Numbered from the stretch's first letter, positions 1 through 5,817 are shown. The stretch: DNA of 7,558 bases from JAGLQA01 sp023135565 (GCA_030639305.1 DAOWCY010000286.1:1-7558); one strand, 5' to 3'. Notes: generated from the letters alone by a model not told the origin. Translations and numbers: made by a program.

Positions 1-236
1 AGAATACTCGTTTGTTATGGGTTTTGTTTGGGATTTCATAATAGAATTATAACACAACATGTACTAAATAGCAAGCTATATAGCAGCTTTTAAGATAATA
101 TTTCCAAATATTTCACCACGACTTTTTACGAGGCCATCAAAACTGAATAGTTACGTTTTCGGGGCTTGCCTAAAATAGGAAAATTTGTTAATATCACACC
201 TTAATAATATAGTATATATAATAATGGTAAAGTAAT
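1..236. other. AT-rich region upstream of the cluster, no gene seen
   Basis: No convincing reading frame on either strand. The DNA is strongly AT-rich compared with the coding regions, apart from a short GC-richer patch near 158-172. I see no repeat shared with the hairpin mosaics further right. The right end holds the possible promoter for the coiled-coil gene. It may be a cluster boundary or the tail of a preceding intergenic region. Confidence 0.5.
185..222 (+). promoter_or_regulatory. Possible sigma-70-type promoter for the coiled-coil/GT4 pair
   Basis: TTGTTA (185-190) is followed after 17 nt by TATAGT (208-213), a fair -35/-10 pair. A perfect TATAAT also lies at 217-222 but has no good -35 at the right distance. 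Either would start transcription roughly 8-17 nt before the ATG at 237. The surrounding DNA is so AT-rich that chance matches are likely. No clear Shine-Dalgarno follows; GGTAAAG at 226-232 is the closest match. Confidence 0.35.
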
Positions 237-752
237 ATGGAAGAAAAAGCAAAACTAACAGCGGAAATAACCCGCTTAAAAAAAGAAATCTACGCCCGGA
301 AAGAAGCAGCCGCCGGAATCAAGGAACTGCTGAAAAGCGAAATCGACCGCGACTTTCCTGTAGACCTGTGGGAACTTTCGCCCCGGGAATTGGATGACCG
401 GATGGGGCTTCGCCTCTCTTTTCTTAACGACGATATCGACACCCGGCCCGATCCCGCGGCCATTACTTCGCACCGGCGCATATTGGGTAAACCCATCGTT
501 TTTGTCAAAAAAATAATCATGAAGTTTTTCGGCGCGTATACCAACTCCATACTGGACAAACAAAGACATTTTAACGAACAATTAGTGGTTTTTCACCTGG
601 GATCATTTATCCGTTTCAAGGAGAACGAACGTAAACTCAAAGAGATAGAAGAGCGCATCAGCGAGTTCGAGGAGAACCAGGAACTGGCTTTAGATGAATT
701 AAAGAATATCCGCCAACGACTCGGTTCGCTGAGCGGCGGGGCGGTAAAATGA
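237..752 (+). CDS. Coiled-coil protein with stand-alone glycosyltransferase-associated helical module
   Basis: A 171-residue hypothetical protein. Residues 1-35 and about 120-165 are rich in Glu, Lys, Arg and Leu with heptad-like spacing and look like coiled coils. Residues 76-121 contain 'SHRRILGK', a hydrophobic/basic stretch (PIVFVKKIIMKFFG) and 'QRHFNEQLV'. From memory, this resembles a short module (SHR..LG..IV..KK..R, then Q..FN) found at the ends of glycosyltransferases and methyltransferases in polysaccharide clusters. I infer that its amphipathic helix touches the inner membrane or a partner enzyme. There is no signal peptide and no full transmembrane helix. Its stop overlaps the start of the GT4 gene (ATGA at 749-752), implying translational coupling and probably a joint role. 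No catalytic motif is visible. The start is the only reasonable ATG, but its ribosome site is weak. Confidence 0.75.
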   Translation: MEEKAKLTAEITRLKKEIYARKEAAAGIKELLKSEIDRDFPVDLWELSPRELDDRMGLRLSFLNDDIDTRPDPAAITSHRRILGKPIVFVKKIIMKFFGAYTNSILDKQRHFNEQLVVFHLGSFIRFKENERKLKEIEERISEFEENQELALDELKNIRQRLGSLSGGAVK

Positions 753-2173
753 ATAAAGAAAACATAGTAAAAAATAAAGAAACCCTGGAAAAAATCGAGA
801 AAAAAATTACCGCTTCTCCCCAAAAAACTGTAGAGATTATCGACGAGTTTTCCCCGGGATTGGGAAAAGACGACATCGAGCGGCTGCTTTTCAGCGCCCT
901 GTTAAAGACCATAAAAGTAGAAAAACAGGCGATTTTTTTATCCCGGCTGGCCGATGCTCTGCGTTTTCTCGAAGAAAAGAACGGTGTGCAGTCTTCCTAT
1001 AATTTGCTGTCGCGTTTAGAAGTGGCCTTAGGACTGCGGAAACCCACGCTGGCTATGTACGATCATACCTTTCATATCATCGGCGGCGGCGAAAAATACG
1101 GTTTCACGGTCTGTCACGCCCTGCAGGAGGTTTTCGATATCACCATTATCGCCAACAAAGCGGTTAGTCATCAAAACATCCGCGAGTGGTATCATTTGGA
1201 CCTGTCCAAATGCAAGATCAAAATCCTCGAGATACCCTATTTTGAAGAATTGGGTACCGTTCACTTAGATCCGGCCCGGGTGACGAAGCGCATGGAGAAT
1301 CCTTTCCACATTGTCAGCAGGGAGAGCGGCAATTACGATTTTTTTATCAACAACGGCATGAACGAGATGGTCTACCCGCTGGCTAATATTTCGGCCATGA
1401 TCTGTCATTTTCCCGAAAGACGGCCCGGCAGTTATTTTTATGCCGACAAATATACCTATATTATCTACAACAGCAAATATACCGCCGGTTGGGTAGAAAA
1501 AAAATGGAAATTCTCTCCCCACAAACACATCTATCCGCCGGTAGATATGGAACCGGCGGGCCCGGCCCCGGACAAAGAGAATATCATCATCTCGGTGGCC
1601 CGTTTTGAAACCGGGGGCAGCAAGAAGCAGGTGGAGATGATCCGCACTTTTATGAAACTCAACCGCAAAGTGCCGGAAAAATTAAAAAACTGGAAATTGG
1701 TCCTAATCGGCGGCAGTCAAGAAAACAACCCTTACTTAGAGAAAGTGCGCGATCTGGTCGAAACCTCAGGCAGCGCCGATATCGAATTAAAAGTCAACAT
1801 CCCCGGCGACGAGCTAAAAGACCTCTACAAAAAAGCGAAAATCTTCTGGCATCTCTGCGGCCTGGATCAGACCGACCCGGCCTTAGTGGAGCATTTCGGC
1901 ATGACCATAGTAGAAGCCATGCAGAACCGGGCTGCGCCTATCGCTTTTGACGGCGGCGGTCAACGGGAGATCGTCGAACAGGGTAAATCGGGCTTCCGGG
2001 TCAGAACCAGCGCCGACCTGATCAGATACACCCTGCGCTTGATCGAGGACCCCGCCCTCTGCACGGAGATGGGCGCCAATGCGTTCGACCGCAGCAAGCG
2101 GTTTACCCGGCAGCGTTTTGAAGCGGAAGTCAAGGAATTTTTCGATGAAGTTTTGAAAAAATACAAAAGCTGA
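749..2173 (+). CDS. GT4-type glycosyltransferase with N-terminal helical extension
   Basis: A 474-residue retaining glycosyltransferase of the GT-B fold, probably moving a sugar from a nucleotide donor onto a lipid-linked glycan at the cytoplasmic face of the membrane. Residues 1-95 are a charged helical extension with no recognised fold. The N-terminal Rossmann half begins near 100 and has the glycine loop 'GGGEK' (112-116). The C-terminal half begins near 277 (IIISVARFE). It contains the GT4 signature E381-x7-E389 in 'EHFGMTIVE', then 'AFDGGGQREIVEQGKSGF', which contacts donor phosphate and ribose in the family. The architecture recalls ALG11-like and mannosyltransferase-like GT4 enzymes, but donor and acceptor cannot be told from sequence. 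It overlaps the upstream coiled-coil gene by ATGA, so co-translation is likely. The ORF is intact. Confidence 0.9.
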   Translation: MNKENIVKNKETLEKIEKKITASPQKTVEIIDEFSPGLGKDDIERLLFSALLKTIKVEKQAIFLSRLADALRFLEEKNGVQSSYNLLSRLEVALGLRKPTLAMYDHTFHIIGGGEKYGFTVCHALQEVFDITIIANKAVSHQNIREWYHLDLSKCKIKILEIPYFEELGTVHLDPARVTKRMENPFHIVSRESGNYDFFINNGMNEMVYPLANISAMICHFPERRPGSYFYADKYTYIIYNSKYTAGWVEKKWKFSPHKHIYPPVDMEPAGPAPDKENIIISVARFETGGSKKQVEMIRTFMKLNRKVPEKLKNWKLVLIGGSQENNPYLEKVRDLVETSGSADIELKVNIPGDELKDLYKKAKIFWHLCGLDQTDPALVEHFGMTIVEAMQNRAAPIAFDGGGQREIVEQGKSGFRVRTSADLIRYTLRLIEDPALCTEMGANAFDRSKRFTRQRFEAEVKEFFDEVLKKYKS

Positions 2174-2450
2174 GAGGCTGCGCGAAGCCCTGCGGCAGGG
2201 TTACGCTTTTGCTTCTAAACCCCACTGCGTGGGGAGCCTATAAGCCGCTGCGCGGCATGGTGGCGCAATTGCTCATCAAATAAATAAAGCACCTGTCGCT
2301 TTCTGGGCGGCGCCCTTCGACAAGTTGTGCTTTTGCTTCTAAATAATTAAAAGTTTTGATCAAACTTTTTCAAAAGTTTGGCCCCCGGCAGGGACTTGCC
2401 GCGCAGCGGCTTACCGCCACCCCACGCGCGTGGGGCTGCCAGAGGCAAAA
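2174..2450. repeat. Hairpin-module mosaic between GT4 and GT2 genes
   Basis: Non-coding DNA made of short GC-rich hairpins joined by recurring linkers. They include CCCTG-CGG-CAGGG (2188-2200), CCCCAC-TGC-GTGGGG (2220-2234), GCCGC-TGC-GCGGC (2244-2256) and GGGC-GGC-GCCC (2305-2315). CAAACTTTT-TC-AAAAGTTTG lies at 2361-2380, GCCGC-GCA-GCGGC at 2398-2410 and CCCCACG-CG-CGTGGGG at 2420-2435. The boundary motif TTTTGCTTCTAAA occurs at 2207-2219 and 2331-2343. Positions 2332-2393 match 5745-5806 at 61 of 62 bases. None of the GC hairpins is followed by a T-run, so they do not look like ordinary terminators. Transcript processing, mRNA stability or a mobile repeat family are possible explanations. 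Confidence 0.85.
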
Positions 2451-2453
2451 TAT

Positions 2454-2482
2454 TTGAAAAAACAAACTATTTATGATATAAA
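2454..2482 (+). promoter_or_regulatory. Extended -10 promoter directly before the GT2 gene
   Basis: TTGAAA (2454-2459), a 17-nt spacer and TATAAA (2477-2482), with an extended -10 TG at 2474-2475. Only five bases separate the -10 box from the ATG at 2488, so transcription would begin at or next to the start codon. No Shine-Dalgarno is visible before that ATG, which agrees with a leaderless message. Confidence 0.6.
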
Positions 2483-2487
2483 GTTGC

Positions 2488-3501
2488 ATGGCTGATATAA
2501 AATTTTCGATCGTTATTTTGACGCATAACTCCATAGGCATCGTCAACCGACTGGTAGACGCCTTAGTGAACCAGGTATTCAATCATGGTTATGAAGTCAT
2601 TTTTATGGACAACAGTTCTACGGACGACACCGTCGCTTATTTAGAAAAAACCCCTTTCAAAAACAAAAGAATCTTCAACGTGCCCCAGGGCGAATTCAGT
2701 CACAGCGGCACACGCATGAAAGCGGCAAAAGCGGCACGGGGCCAATACATGATCTTTTTTACCGATGATATTATTCCCAGCGGCAGGGATTTTTTGGAAA
2801 ACCTCACTGCCCCTGTTTTGCAGGGTAGGGCAGTGGCCGCCTATGGGGTTTACCAAATAGACGGCAAAACCTGCGACCCTATAGACGCCTATTTACATAA
2901 CGACTGGTACCTGGATTTCGATGAAATCACAGAACCTATCTCGCAATTTTGTTGGAACAAGTTCCCGCCGGAGCTGAGGCGCAGGTTGTGCAATTTCGAT
3001 AATTGTTCTTCCTGCATCGAACGGGAAGTGCTGTTGAGCCTGGAATTTCCCGCCGTACCATATGGAGAGGACATGCTTTTTGCCAAAAAATTGCTGTTGA
3101 ACAACCACAGCATCGCTATCTCCAAAGGAGCGCGGTTTTATCATTGGCACAAAGTCAGTTTCACTTATTTGCTGCGGCGCATGTGCATAGACCAGCACCT
3201 CAGTATCCCGGAGTTCGGGATATATTATGTCAGGCGCAAGTTGGGGGTCATTAAAGCCATCGCCGTCCGGGTTGTGCACCGCACTTTGATTGCTTTTTTC
3301 AAAGTGAAGACGCCTTTTTTCAAGCGTTTTTACTGGGCTTTTTACAACATCAAAACCCTGACTGCCGATTTTATCGGCAAGTATATGGGTGTGCTGGATG
3401 AAAACTCGGTAAAGGGATTTTCGCCCCTCAATAAACGGCTGCTGCGAAAGAAGAACCGATACGTGGATGAAATCTACAAAAAGAGCATCAAGCGGTATTA
3501 G
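2488..3501 (+). CDS. GT2 glycosyltransferase, probable rhamnosyltransferase
   Basis: A 337-residue inverting GT-A fold enzyme. The N-terminal nucleotide-binding half starts at once ('FSIVILTHNS', residues 6-15), with 'DNSSTDDT' at 41-48. Next come 'GEFSHSGTR' (about 68-76) and the metal-binding-like 'TDD' at 92-94. 'F.H.GTR' followed by T(Q/D)D is typical of the rhamnosyltransferase subgroup of GT2, although sugar choice is not certain from this. 'YGED' (192-195) supplies the likely catalytic base. The C-terminal 80 residues are basic and aromatic and may lie against the membrane; no clear transmembrane helix is present. Nearby rfbC and rfbD supply dTDP-L-rhamnose, supporting that donor. The start fits the family's usual N-terminus. 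There is no ribosome site, and the adjacent promoter suggests leaderless translation. Confidence 0.9.
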   Translation: MADIKFSIVILTHNSIGIVNRLVDALVNQVFNHGYEVIFMDNSSTDDTVAYLEKTPFKNKRIFNVPQGEFSHSGTRMKAAKAARGQYMIFFTDDIIPSGRDFLENLTAPVLQGRAVAAYGVYQIDGKTCDPIDAYLHNDWYLDFDEITEPISQFCWNKFPPELRRRLCNFDNCSSCIEREVLLSLEFPAVPYGEDMLFAKKLLLNNHSIAISKGARFYHWHKVSFTYLLRRMCIDQHLSIPEFGIYYVRRKLGVIKAIAVRVVHRTLIAFFKVKTPFFKRFYWAFYNIKTLTADFIGKYMGVLDENSVKGFSPLNKRLLRKKNRYVDEIYKKSIKRY

Positions 3502-3502
3502 G

Positions 3503-3517
3503 GGGGGCGGCGCCCCC
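3503..3517. repeat. GC hairpin just after the GT2 stop codon
   Basis: GGGGGC-GGC-GCCCCC, a perfect 6-bp stem with GGC triloop, starting two bases after the TAG. It has the same GGC loop as GGGC-GGC-GCCC at 2305-2315. There is no T-run directly after it; the nearest is at 3549-3554, about 30 nt on. It could slow 3' exonucleases or be another member of the hairpin-module family rather than a classical terminator. Confidence 0.6.
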
Positions 3518-3636
3518 AACCTATGAGGTCATCCAACACGATTTTCTCTTTTTTAAAAAATCTTCGCGAAAAGTAAGATTTTCACCGGCAGTAGTATGAT
3601 GACCAGCGTCTCGTTAAAAAAAAAATTACTATTTGC
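3518..3636. other. AT-rich spacer with weak hairpin
   Basis: No gene seen. It contains TTTTTTAAAAAA (3549-3560) and a perfect 8-bp inverted repeat AAAATCTT/AAGATTTT (3557-3564 and 3575-3582) around a 10-nt loop, followed by an A-run at 3616-3625. The inverted repeat is not followed by T, so it is a poor terminator on the + strand. Confidence 0.4.
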
Positions 3637-3664
3637 TTGACAATAGCCGTAATTTGTATACAAT
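3637..3664 (+). promoter_or_regulatory. Strong sigma-70-type promoter for rfbC
   Basis: TTGACA (3637-3642) matches the -35 consensus perfectly. After 16 nt comes TACAAT (3659-3664), five of six to the -10 consensus. Transcription should begin near 3671, leaving a leader of about 150 nt before rfbC. The 10-bp palindrome TTGTATACAA (3654-3663) overlaps the -10 box and could be an operator; its GT-AT-AC core resembles GntR-type sites. Confidence 0.75.
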
Positions 3665-3670
3665 CTAATT

Positions 3671-3820
3671 TATGCCATTACATGGCAGTAATGAAGCACT
3701 TACAGTGCGGTAATAAAAAACATGTTTTACGGTTTTTCGAGTTTCCACCTTTAGGTGTTTTTTTTCAAGCTTAGTATTGAAAAAAAGAAAGATTATCATT
3801 GAAATTTTAAGGAGCTAGAC
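3671..3820 (+). promoter_or_regulatory. Structured 5' leader of rfbC with tandem TAC-loop hairpins
   Basis: Two hairpins follow the predicted start of transcription. TGCCAT-TAC-ATGGCA (3673-3687) and GCACT-TAC-AGTGC (3696-3708) have different stems, an identical TAC loop, and similar 3' linkers (GTAATGAA and GTAATAAA). A 12-bp palindrome AAAACATGTTTT lies at 3717-3728. A terminator-like hairpin follows, then AAGGAG (3809-3814) six bases before the ATG. The arrangement looks like a cis-acting leader (attenuator or protein-binding RNA). I do not recognise it as a known riboswitch class, and no ligand is implied. Confidence 0.5.
3746..3765 (+). terminator. Terminator-like hairpin with eight T inside the rfbC leader
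   Basis: CACCT-TT-AGGTG (3746-3757; realistically a 4-bp stem with loop TTTA) is followed at once by eight T (3758-3765). The T-run is ideal but the stem is short, so termination would be partial at best. It lies downstream of the rfbC promoter and about 55 nt before rfbC, where an attenuator would be expected. Confidence 0.4.
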
Positions 3821-4387
3821 ATGCAAGTCACGATCGAGTCAACACATTTAAACGGCATCGCAGTGGTTGTCCCGGAAGTATTCGAAGATGAAAGAGGCTT
3901 CTTTATGGAAGTGTTCAGGACAGACCAGTATAAAGATTTAGGACTGCCCCACCGGTTCGTGCAGGATAACCATTCCCGCTCGCAAAAAGGGGTGCTGCGC
4001 GGCCTGCATTTTCAATATGAACCGCCCATGGGTAAGCTGATGCGGGTGACTTACGGCAGTGCCTTTTTGGTGGCTGTAGACATCAGGAAAGGTTCGCCCA
4101 CTTTAGGACAGTGGTTCGGTACCGAAGTCTCGGCAGCGAATAAAAAGCAGGTATGGGCCCCGGCCGGGTTTGCCAGGGGGTTTTGTGTGCTTTCCGATTT
4201 TGCCGAGCTGCAATATAAGTGCACCGGCACATACAGTAATAAAGGGGAGTCGGGGGTTTTATGGAACGACCCGGAGATCGGCGTCCAATGGCCCGTTAAA
4301 GACCCCGTACTGTCTAATAAAGACCGAGATGCCCAGACCCTGGCCCAATGGTTGGAGACGCCGGAGTCCGATCATTTCAAATATTAA
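3821..4387 (+). CDS. rfbC: dTDP-4-dehydrorhamnose 3,5-epimerase
   Basis: A 188-residue cytoplasmic cupin enzyme (RfbC/RmlC) that epimerises dTDP-4-keto-6-deoxy-D-glucose at C3 and C5 to the L-lyxo 4-keto sugar, the third step to dTDP-L-rhamnose. The length is normal. Visible signatures are 'EDERGFFME' (22-30), 'QDNHSRSQKGVLRGLHFQ' (48-65) with catalytic His63, 'GKLMRV' with Lys72 (71-76), 'WAPAGFARGF' (112-121) and 'QYKCTGTYS' with Tyr132 and Tyr138 (131-139). The C-terminal 'LSNKDRDA' (164-171) carries the acid that pairs with the catalytic His in the family. It starts with a good AAGGAG site six bases upstream and has its own promoter and structured leader. RfbD is encoded two genes downstream. 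The ORF is intact. Confidence 0.96.
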   Translation: MQVTIESTHLNGIAVVVPEVFEDERGFFMEVFRTDQYKDLGLPHRFVQDNHSRSQKGVLRGLHFQYEPPMGKLMRVTYGSAFLVAVDIRKGSPTLGQWFGTEVSAANKKQVWAPAGFARGFCVLSDFAELQYKCTGTYSNKGESGVLWNDPEIGVQWPVKDPVLSNKDRDAQTLAQWLETPESDHFKY

Positions 4388-4393
4388 ATTATA

Positions 4394-4528
4394 ATGAATT
4401 ACCTATTAACGATAAGTGCCCAGGAGGATTCGCAGGCCCTTCATGAAAAGTTTTTGGAGGTGTCGGAACCTTTTTTCAAAAAGGTTCTGACCCGCCGGAG
4501 GCAAGAAATTTTAAAAGGAGAAGAATAA
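4394..4528 (+). CDS. Possible 44-residue small protein filling the rfbC-SDR gap
   Basis: An open frame of 44 codons starts six bases after the rfbC stop and ends one base before the next gene. It begins 'MNYLLTISAQEDSQALHEKF' and ends 'RRRQEILKGEE', giving a charged, helix-prone peptide. There is no Shine-Dalgarno, so it would rely on coupling to rfbC. Its second half overlaps a repeat hairpin (4466-4487) and a 17-nt sequence repeated at 5808-5824, so the frame may simply be open by chance. I recognise no family. Confidence 0.25.
   Translation: MNYLLTISAQEDSQALHEKFLEVSEPFFKKVLTRRRQEILKGEE
4466..4508. repeat. TC-loop hairpin plus GCCGGAGGC tail before the SDR gene
   Basis: GAACCTTTTT-TC-AAAAAGGTTC (4466-4487) is a perfect 10-bp inverted repeat with a two-base spacer. 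It is the counterpart of CAAACTTTT-TC-AAAAGTTTG at 2361-2380 and 5774-5793: same loop and place, with arms changed on both sides. It is followed by CCGCCGGAGGCAAGAAA (4492-4508), identical to 5808-5824 upstream of rfbD. The ribosome site AAGGAG of the SDR gene comes directly after. Confidence 0.7.
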
Positions 4529-4529
4529 A

Positions 4530-5486
4530 ATGAAAATACTTGTAGCAGGAGGCGCGGGTTATATCGGTTCTGTTATGATTCCCCGGCTTTTGGAGCGGGG
4601 TTATAATGTAGATGTAATCGACTTATTCTGGTTCGGCAACCACTTGCCTGATGAAGTCGGCACCATAAATAAAGACATCTTCGACTTAAAAGAAGAGGAC
4701 GTCAAAGACTATGACCAGGTTATTTTCGTAGGTGGTCTTTCCAATGACCCCATGGCGGAGTTTTCGCCGGCGGAGAATTTTATTTCCAATGCATCGGCTC
4801 CCGCTTTTTTAGCTTACACAGCCAAGAAAGCCGGAGTAAAAAGATTTATTTATGCCGGTTCCTGTTCGGTTTACGGTTATACGGTCAATGAATTGTATGA
4901 TGAAACCAACCCGGCGGTTTCCGTATATCCTTACGGGATTTCCAAACTGCAGGGGGAAAACGCCGCCCTGCAGATGGCGGACAAAGATTTTTCCGTTATT
5001 GCTTTCCGCCAGGGCACTGTGTCGGGATACAGTCCACGGATGAGGTTGGACTTAGTGGTGAATACTATGTTCAAATTCGCGGTTACGGAAAAGGTTATCA
5101 ATGTGAATAACCCGGCCATCTGGAGGCCCATTTTAGCCATTAAAGACGCGGCTACCGCCTATACCCGGGCCGTGGAAGCCAACGAGGATATTTCCGGGAT
5201 TTTTAATATAGCGTCGGGCAATTATACGGTAGGTGAGATCGGCGACCTGGTTAAAAGCGGTGTAAAGAAATATTTGGATTTAGATGTAAAACTGAACATC
5301 AAACATATCCAGGACTACCGCAACTACAAAGTCAGCATCGACAAAGCCAGGAAGGTATTGAGTTTTCATCCCCAGCATGATGTAGAATCGATCATCCAGG
5401 ACCTGGTTGAGAACAAAGACAAGTTCGCTGATTTCAGCAGCCCCAATTTTTACAACATCCAGGTGTTCAAGAACTTAAAGAAATAG
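4530..5486 (+). CDS. Extended SDR nucleotide-sugar epimerase/dehydratase-like protein
   Basis: A 318-residue NAD(P)-dependent extended short-chain dehydrogenase/reductase, presumably acting on a nucleotide sugar in the cytoplasm. The Rossmann motif 'GGAGYIG' is at residues 7-13. 'YAGSCSVYG' (108-116) carries the active-site Ser, and Y135-x3-K139 in 'YPYGISK' is the catalytic pair. 'RQGTVSGYSP' (160-169) and 'WRPILAIKDAA' (198-208) are typical of the substrate-binding half. RfbB-type 4,6-dehydratases have an Asp-Glu pair (TDEVYG) where this protein has S-C-S-V-Y-G, so it is not the missing RfbB. C4 epimerase, C2 epimerase or 4-keto reductase remain open. The context suggests a second sugar or a rhamnose-related variant. 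AAGGAG at 4515-4520 lies nine bases before the ATG. The ORF is intact. Confidence 0.88.
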   Translation: MKILVAGGAGYIGSVMIPRLLERGYNVDVIDLFWFGNHLPDEVGTINKDIFDLKEEDVKDYDQVIFVGGLSNDPMAEFSPAENFISNASAPAFLAYTAKKAGVKRFIYAGSCSVYGYTVNELYDETNPAVSVYPYGISKLQGENAALQMADKDFSVIAFRQGTVSGYSPRMRLDLVVNTMFKFAVTEKVINVNNPAIWRPILAIKDAATAYTRAVEANEDISGIFNIASGNYTVGEIGDLVKSGVKKYLDLDVKLNIKHIQDYRNYKVSIDKARKVLSFHPQHDVESIIQDLVENKDKFADFSSPNFYNIQVFKNLKK

Positions 5487-5603
5487 CCCCGTACACACGA
5501 AGGAGCGCTTTTGTTTCTAAATAATCAGAAGTTTTGTTCAAACTTTTTCAAAAGCCCCACTGCGTGGGGAAGCATTGAGCTGCTTTGCAGCAGGGCAGCG
5601 CTC

Positions 5604-5745
5604 TTGCTTCTAAACTCCGTACGCACGGGGAGGCGATTAGCGGCTTCGCCGCAAGGGGCAGCGTGTGAGCGCCTTTGCTTCTAAACCCCGTACGCACGGG
5701 GAGGCGATTAGCGGCTTCGCGGTAAGGGGCAGCGTGTGAGCGCCT
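5604..5745. repeat. 71-bp tandem duplication, two units
   Basis: Unit 1 spans 5604-5674 and unit 2 spans 5675-5745, with 68 of 71 bases identical. Each holds the TTGCTTCTAAA motif, a CCCCGT-ACGC-ACGGGG-type hairpin, the linker AGGCGATTA, a GCGGC-TTC-GCCGC-type hairpin and AAGGGGCAGCGTGTGAGCGC. In unit 2 the last hairpin's right arm is GCGGT instead of GCCGC, so it is weakened. In unit 1 the first hairpin has one G-T pair. Confidence 0.9.
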
Positions 5746-5773
5746 TTGCTTCTAAATAATTAAAAGTTTTGTT

Positions 5774-5817
5774 CAAACTTTTTCAAAAGTTTGGCCCCCG
5801 GCAGGGCCGCCGGAGGC
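5774..5817. repeat. Paired hairpins just upstream of rfbD
   Basis: CAAACTTTT-TC-AAAAGTTTG (5774-5793) is followed by GCCCCCGGC-AGGGCC-GCCGGAGGC (5794-5817), a 9-bp stem with one C/A mismatch. The rfbD ribosome site (GGAG, 5829-5832) and ATG lie just after. The same pair, with other modules inserted inside the second hairpin, precedes the GT2 gene. Confidence 0.75.

Noticed and set aside
2188..2256. GC-rich hairpins considered as Rho-independent terminators
   Set aside because: None is followed by a T-run, and several occur in series upstream of genes that seem to need read-through.
3002..3254. Plus-strand 83-codon frame inside the GT2 gene
   Set aside because: It is in another frame of a convincing gene, with no ribosome site and no conserved motif.
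2893..3519. 208-codon open frame on the minus strand
   Set aside because: It lies antisense within the well-supported GT2 gene and has no family-like motifs; it is a shadow frame.
4390..4395. Perfect TATAAT between rfbC and the SDR gene
   Set aside because: No acceptable -35 lies at 15-19 nt upstream, and the sequence is AT-rich by chance around the rfbC stop.
4852..5140. Short frames on both strands within the SDR gene
   Set aside because: They are shadow frames of the intact SDR coding sequence.
5604..5745. Tandem 71-bp units considered as a CRISPR array
   Set aside because: There are only two units, near-identical over their whole length with no variable spacers, and no cas genes.
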